A DNA stretch of 11,403 bases, taken from the NCBI GenBank assembly GCA_030648675.1, contig JAUSGV010000115.1, forward strand, positions 1-11,403, read 5' to 3'. Under the pieces are notes generated by a model. The model saw only the letters and a list, made by a program, of their open reading frames with translations. It was not told the DNA's origin and ran no database searches. Shown here in pieces: positions 8,797 through 11,403 of the stretch. Origin of the DNA: Dehalococcoidales bacterium (GTDB taxonomy: Bacteria > Chloroflexota > Dehalococcoidia > Dehalococcoidales > UBA2162). The translations under genes were made by a program, and so were the position numbers. Positions within the stretch are counted from its first letter, which is position 1, and each line of letters starts with the position of its first letter.

Positions 8797-11403
8797 GTGA
8801 ACGAAAGCAGTTTGACCAGGGCAGTCTCGATCTCAGTGGCGGTATCAATGTTATTTTCGTCCGTTGTTGTTTCGAATGGGCAGGTCTCTGCTGCCCCTGG
8901 TACGAACATCAAGCCTCCGTCGACCGCTGCGACCAGATTGGCCCCCGTCAGAATGCCTTTCGTATCCGACCGCAGCGGCAATCTCTATATTTACATGATG
9001 GACAAAAACGGCAGCCAGACAAGACTGACGAATCAGGGCATCTATGATAATGGTCCCTCGCTATCGCCGGCCGGTAACTCAATCGCCTTTACCACCAACC
9101 GTGACGGCTACAAGCACATCTACGCGATGAATGATGACGGCAGTAACGTTACCCCGTTGACTGACGGTAAGGCTGACGATGAGTGGCCTGCATGGTCGCC
9201 CGACGGCAGCAAGATTGCTTTTACCACCGGCCGTGATGGCAATCCGGAAATATATTTTATGAATGCTTCAGGCAGCAATCAGACCCGCCTGACAAACGAC
9301 CCTGCCAATGATAACTTACCGGCATGGTCACCCGATGGTAGCAAAATTGCCTTCGTTTCTGATCGGAAGGGACAGGACGACATATACGTGATGCTTGCCG
9401 GGGGAGAAAACCCAGGTTTGACGCGGCTGACGACCGCCGGCAAATCGAACACTTTCCCAGCCTGGTCGCCCGACGGCAGCAAGATCGCCTTTCAATCCAA
9501 CCGCAACGGCCATTACGAAATCTATGTGATGGACCCCGACGGTACCGGAGAGATACGCCTGACCAACACCTCTTCCGGCGGCAGCTACCAGCCCGTATGG
9601 GTTGACAATGGTACCAAGATTGCTTTTACCAGCGACCGCGGCCTTCTGCCTGAAATATATATCATGAATGCCGACGGCACGGATCAGACGCGGCTGACTA
9701 AAGTTTTTGCGGGCAGCTGGACCCGCGGCAAATTGGATTCACCTCCCTCAGAAGAAGTATCAGCCGCTGCTGGAGGCAGCGTACCCGCCCCGAATGAAGG
9801 AGTCATTACCACCTTTCAACCGGGCCACGGTTTCACTTACACAAGCGGCAATGGGACCTGCGTCGATGATCCTACATTTTTCTCAAGCGGCAATCAGAGT
9901 TTGAAAATTACGACCGACGGAAATGGCACGCAGTCCGTAGTAACCAGGACCGGCATTTCGCCGACGATAAATATAACCGGTGAAATCATTAAATTGGTTG
10001 TAGCTGTAGACAATACGGAAAATCTAACCTCGGACGGACAATTCCTCGTGGCGTTTTCAAGTAATAACTTTGATGATTCCACCTATGTTTTATATAGCGC
10101 CACTGCCGCGTTGTGGCAGGCAAAACCCGGCGGAGCCTGGGTAACAGCTTCCTGGTCTTTGTCGGATGCCTATGTGTCCGGCACACCAAATTTGTCAGCC
10201 ATGAATGCGATACGAATATACGTTCGCGATGTCGAGACCGGCGTATTAAATGCCTGGATTCAAAGCATTTCGTATTATCCGCCAAAACTAGACCATGGCA
10301 TAGTCTCAATCACGTTCGATGATGGTTATGTCAGCCAATATACCTACGGCCTTTCGAAACTGCAGACTTTTAGCTACCCGGCAAATGCATATATTATTCC
10401 GGATGCAATAAACACGACGGGAGCTCTCTCCCTGGCGCAACTGCACGAAATGCAAAACAACTACGGATGGGAAATCAGTGCTCACGATTACGTGGTTTTT
10501 GAGGGGATGACGCCGGCACAGACTGAAGCGGAGTTGCTGGGGATACAAAACTACCTGTTAACCAACAATCTAACCGGAGGCCAACATTTCTCTTATCCCG
10601 GAGGATACTATGATACCAATATCATGTTGCCGCTGATGCAAAAATACTTTGCGACGGGCCGCGAAGCTGCGACCGGCGAACACGAAGCGTTCCCCCCGGC
10701 TAATTATCATGCTTTAAAAGTAATAACACTGACAGACCAATCGAATAACCCGGCTGCGATAGCAACACAAGTTGCCGAAGCTATCAATAACAAGGATTGG
10801 CTGATACTTGTATTCCACAACCTCGTTACCTCAAACGTACAATCCAGTACAGATTATCTGGTTCAGGATTTCAATGCGATAATCGATAACATACATTCAC
10901 AGGGTATCGCAGTCAAAACGATATCACAGGTACTGGCTGAGCTGGATCATTTGCCGGCGGTCACCACTAATGCGGCTACCAGCACAGGTCCTTCCACCGC
11001 GGCACTTAACGGCAACCTGGTCAGCCTCGGGACAGCGCCCAATGTAACCGTTTCATTTGAATACGGCCTGGCTGCCAGCTACGGTGCCTTCACCAACTCG
11101 GTGGTCATGACAGCCCCCGGGTCGTTCAGCATAAATATCACAGGATTGACTGCGAATACTACTTACCATTTCAGGGCAACGGCAAATGGCACCGGTAATT
11201 CCCACGGTTTCGATCAACAGTTCACTACTTCGGTGAGTTGGTGGAATGCCAATTGGACGGCACGCAGCAAGCTCGCCCTCAACACTACCGGTATCGGCAG
11301 TAACCTCACCAGCTTCCCAATGCTCGTCCACCTTACCCCGGGCAATTTTGACTTCAACTACGTCCAGGCAGACGGCGGCGACCTCCGCTTTATCTCTTCC
11401 GAT
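8797..11403 (+). CDS. Secreted modular protein: PD40 propeller, NodB-type deacetylase, FnIII-like and DUF2341 domains (partial, right edge)
   Basis: An open frame of 869 codons without a stop, running off the right edge. GTG at 8797 follows the ribosome-binding site GGGAGGGG (8785-8792). Residues 1-33 look like a signal peptide (hydrophobic AVSISVAVSMLFSSVVV, cleavage near VSA-AP). Residues about 53-304 hold six TolB/PD40 beta-propeller repeats (WSPDGSKIAF, D-x-x-IY-x-M, TRLT). After a Pro/Ala/Ser linker, about 335-495 is a beta-sandwich, perhaps carbohydrate-binding. A CE4/NodB deacetylase domain follows: TFDDG at 506-510, His563 in ISAHDY, FSYPGG at 598-603 and His674 in LVFHNL. The second His of the usual H-x-x-x-H is not seen. 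A fibronectin-III-like domain (about 720-812) precedes a DUF2341 start at WWNANW (815-820). It is probably an exported cell-surface or polysaccharide-processing protein. Confidence 0.9.
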   Translation, partial: MNESSLTRAVSISVAVSMLFSSVVVSNGQVSAAPGTNIKPPSTAATRLAPVRMPFVSDRSGNLYIYMMDKNGSQTRLTNQGIYDNGPSLSPAGNSIAFTTNRDGYKHIYAMNDDGSNVTPLTDGKADDEWPAWSPDGSKIAFTTGRDGNPEIYFMNASGSNQTRLTNDPANDNLPAWSPDGSKIAFVSDRKGQDDIYVMLAGGENPGLTRLTTAGKSNTFPAWSPDGSKIAFQSNRNGHYEIYVMDPDGTGEIRLTNTSSGGSYQPVWVDNGTKIAFTSDRGLLPEIYIMNADGTDQTRLTKVFAGSWTRGKLDSPPSEEVSAAAGGSVPAPNEGVITTFQPGHGFTYTSGNGTCVDDPTFFSSGNQSLKITTDGNGTQSVVTRTGISPTINITGEIIKLVVAVDNTENLTSDGQFLVAFSSNNFDDSTYVLYSATAALWQAKPGGAWVTASWSLSDAYVSGTPNLSAMNAIRIYVRDVETGVLNAWIQSISYYPPKLDHGIVSITFDDGYVSQYTYGLSKLQTFSYPANAYIIPDAINTTGALSLAQLHEMQNNYGWEISAHDYVVFEGMTPAQTEAELLGIQNYLLTNNLTGGQHFSYPGGYYDTNIMLPLMQKYFATGREAATGEHEAFPPANYHALKVITLTDQSNNPAAIATQVAEAINNKDWLILVFHNLVTSNVQSSTDYLVQDFNAIIDNIHSQGIAVKTISQVLAELDHLPAVTTNAATSTGPSTAALNGNLVSLGTAPNVTVSFEYGLAASYGAFTNSVVMTAPGSFSINITGLTANTTYHFRATANGTGNSHGFDQQFTTSVSWWNANWTARSKLALNTTGIGSNLTSFPMLVHLTPGNFDFNYVQADGGDLRFISSD

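Noticed and set aside
9279..9513. Minus-strand frames under the PD40 repeats
   Set aside because: They are antisense shadows of the repeated WSPDGSKIAF units; their apparent internal repeats come from the plus-strand propeller.
9707..10548. Alternative frames on both strands within the exoprotein
   Set aside because: They lie inside a continuous plus-strand frame with clear domain content and have no ribosome-binding sites or family resemblance.
1..11403. tRNA, rRNA or riboswitch genes
   Set aside because: No cloverleaf-like segments with TTCGA-type loops, rRNA motifs or recognisable riboswitch cores were found by reading both strands, though covariance-model searches could not be run.

Overview
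The window reads as an accessory island in a bacterial chromosome of roughly even base composition. I would place it in the Chloroflexota (Dehalococcoidia-like). The grounds are the flavour of the small proteins, the degraded membrane metal-dependent hydrolase, and the PD40 / polysaccharide deacetylase / DUF2341 exoprotein at the right end. This placement is an inference from family memory, not a search. Promoters are strikingly consensus-like sigma-70/sigma-A sites (TTGACA, 17 bp, TATAAT-like).

Bases 1-8468 are almost wholly toxin-antitoxin (TA) modules, intact or broken. From left to right on the plus strand: the tail of a HicA toxin with HicB (2-453); a complete HicA/HicB pair (752-1403); a higB toxin stub with an amber codon followed by an intact HigA antitoxin (1405-1791); a ribbon-helix-helix antitoxin with MazF (1884-2488); a second higBA scar that keeps only promoter and junction (2568-2681); and an antitoxin with a RelE-like toxin (2778-3356). 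VapB/VapC lies on the minus strand (3436-4051). Next comes an uncharacterised two-gene pair (4462-4918). A RelB-like antitoxin with a stub of a RelE/ParE-type toxin lies on the minus strand (4953-5215), followed by a frameshifted membrane hydrolase pseudogene, also minus (5276-5845). The plus strand then carries HicA/HicB (6104-6733), an RHH antitoxin with MazF (6978-7569), a HigA N-terminal fragment (7706-7789) and a classical AbrB-type MazE/MazF (7885-8468).

The gaps between modules are structured. A short coding-like remnant whose translation carries SP-x-AESIIVW recurs five times, plus one shorter copy, in gaps between modules. A direct repeat of about 75 bp with a LexA-box-like core occurs twice. 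Most modules have their own near-consensus promoter overlapping an inverted repeat, as expected for autoregulation by the antitoxin. Three modules have the start codon exactly 7 nt after the last base of the -10 box, so they are predicted to be leaderless. Three antitoxin/toxin junctions use the same 7-nt overlap, (A/G)TGGTAA.

From 8797 to the right edge one long open frame, with no stop in the window, encodes a secreted modular protein: signal peptide, TolB/PD40 beta-propeller, beta-sandwich, NodB-type deacetylase domain, fibronectin-III-like domain and the start of DUF2341. It is functionally unrelated to the TA island and probably marks its right border. The best candidate for something undescribed is the pair at 4462-4918, together with the recurring SP-x-AESIIVW remnants.
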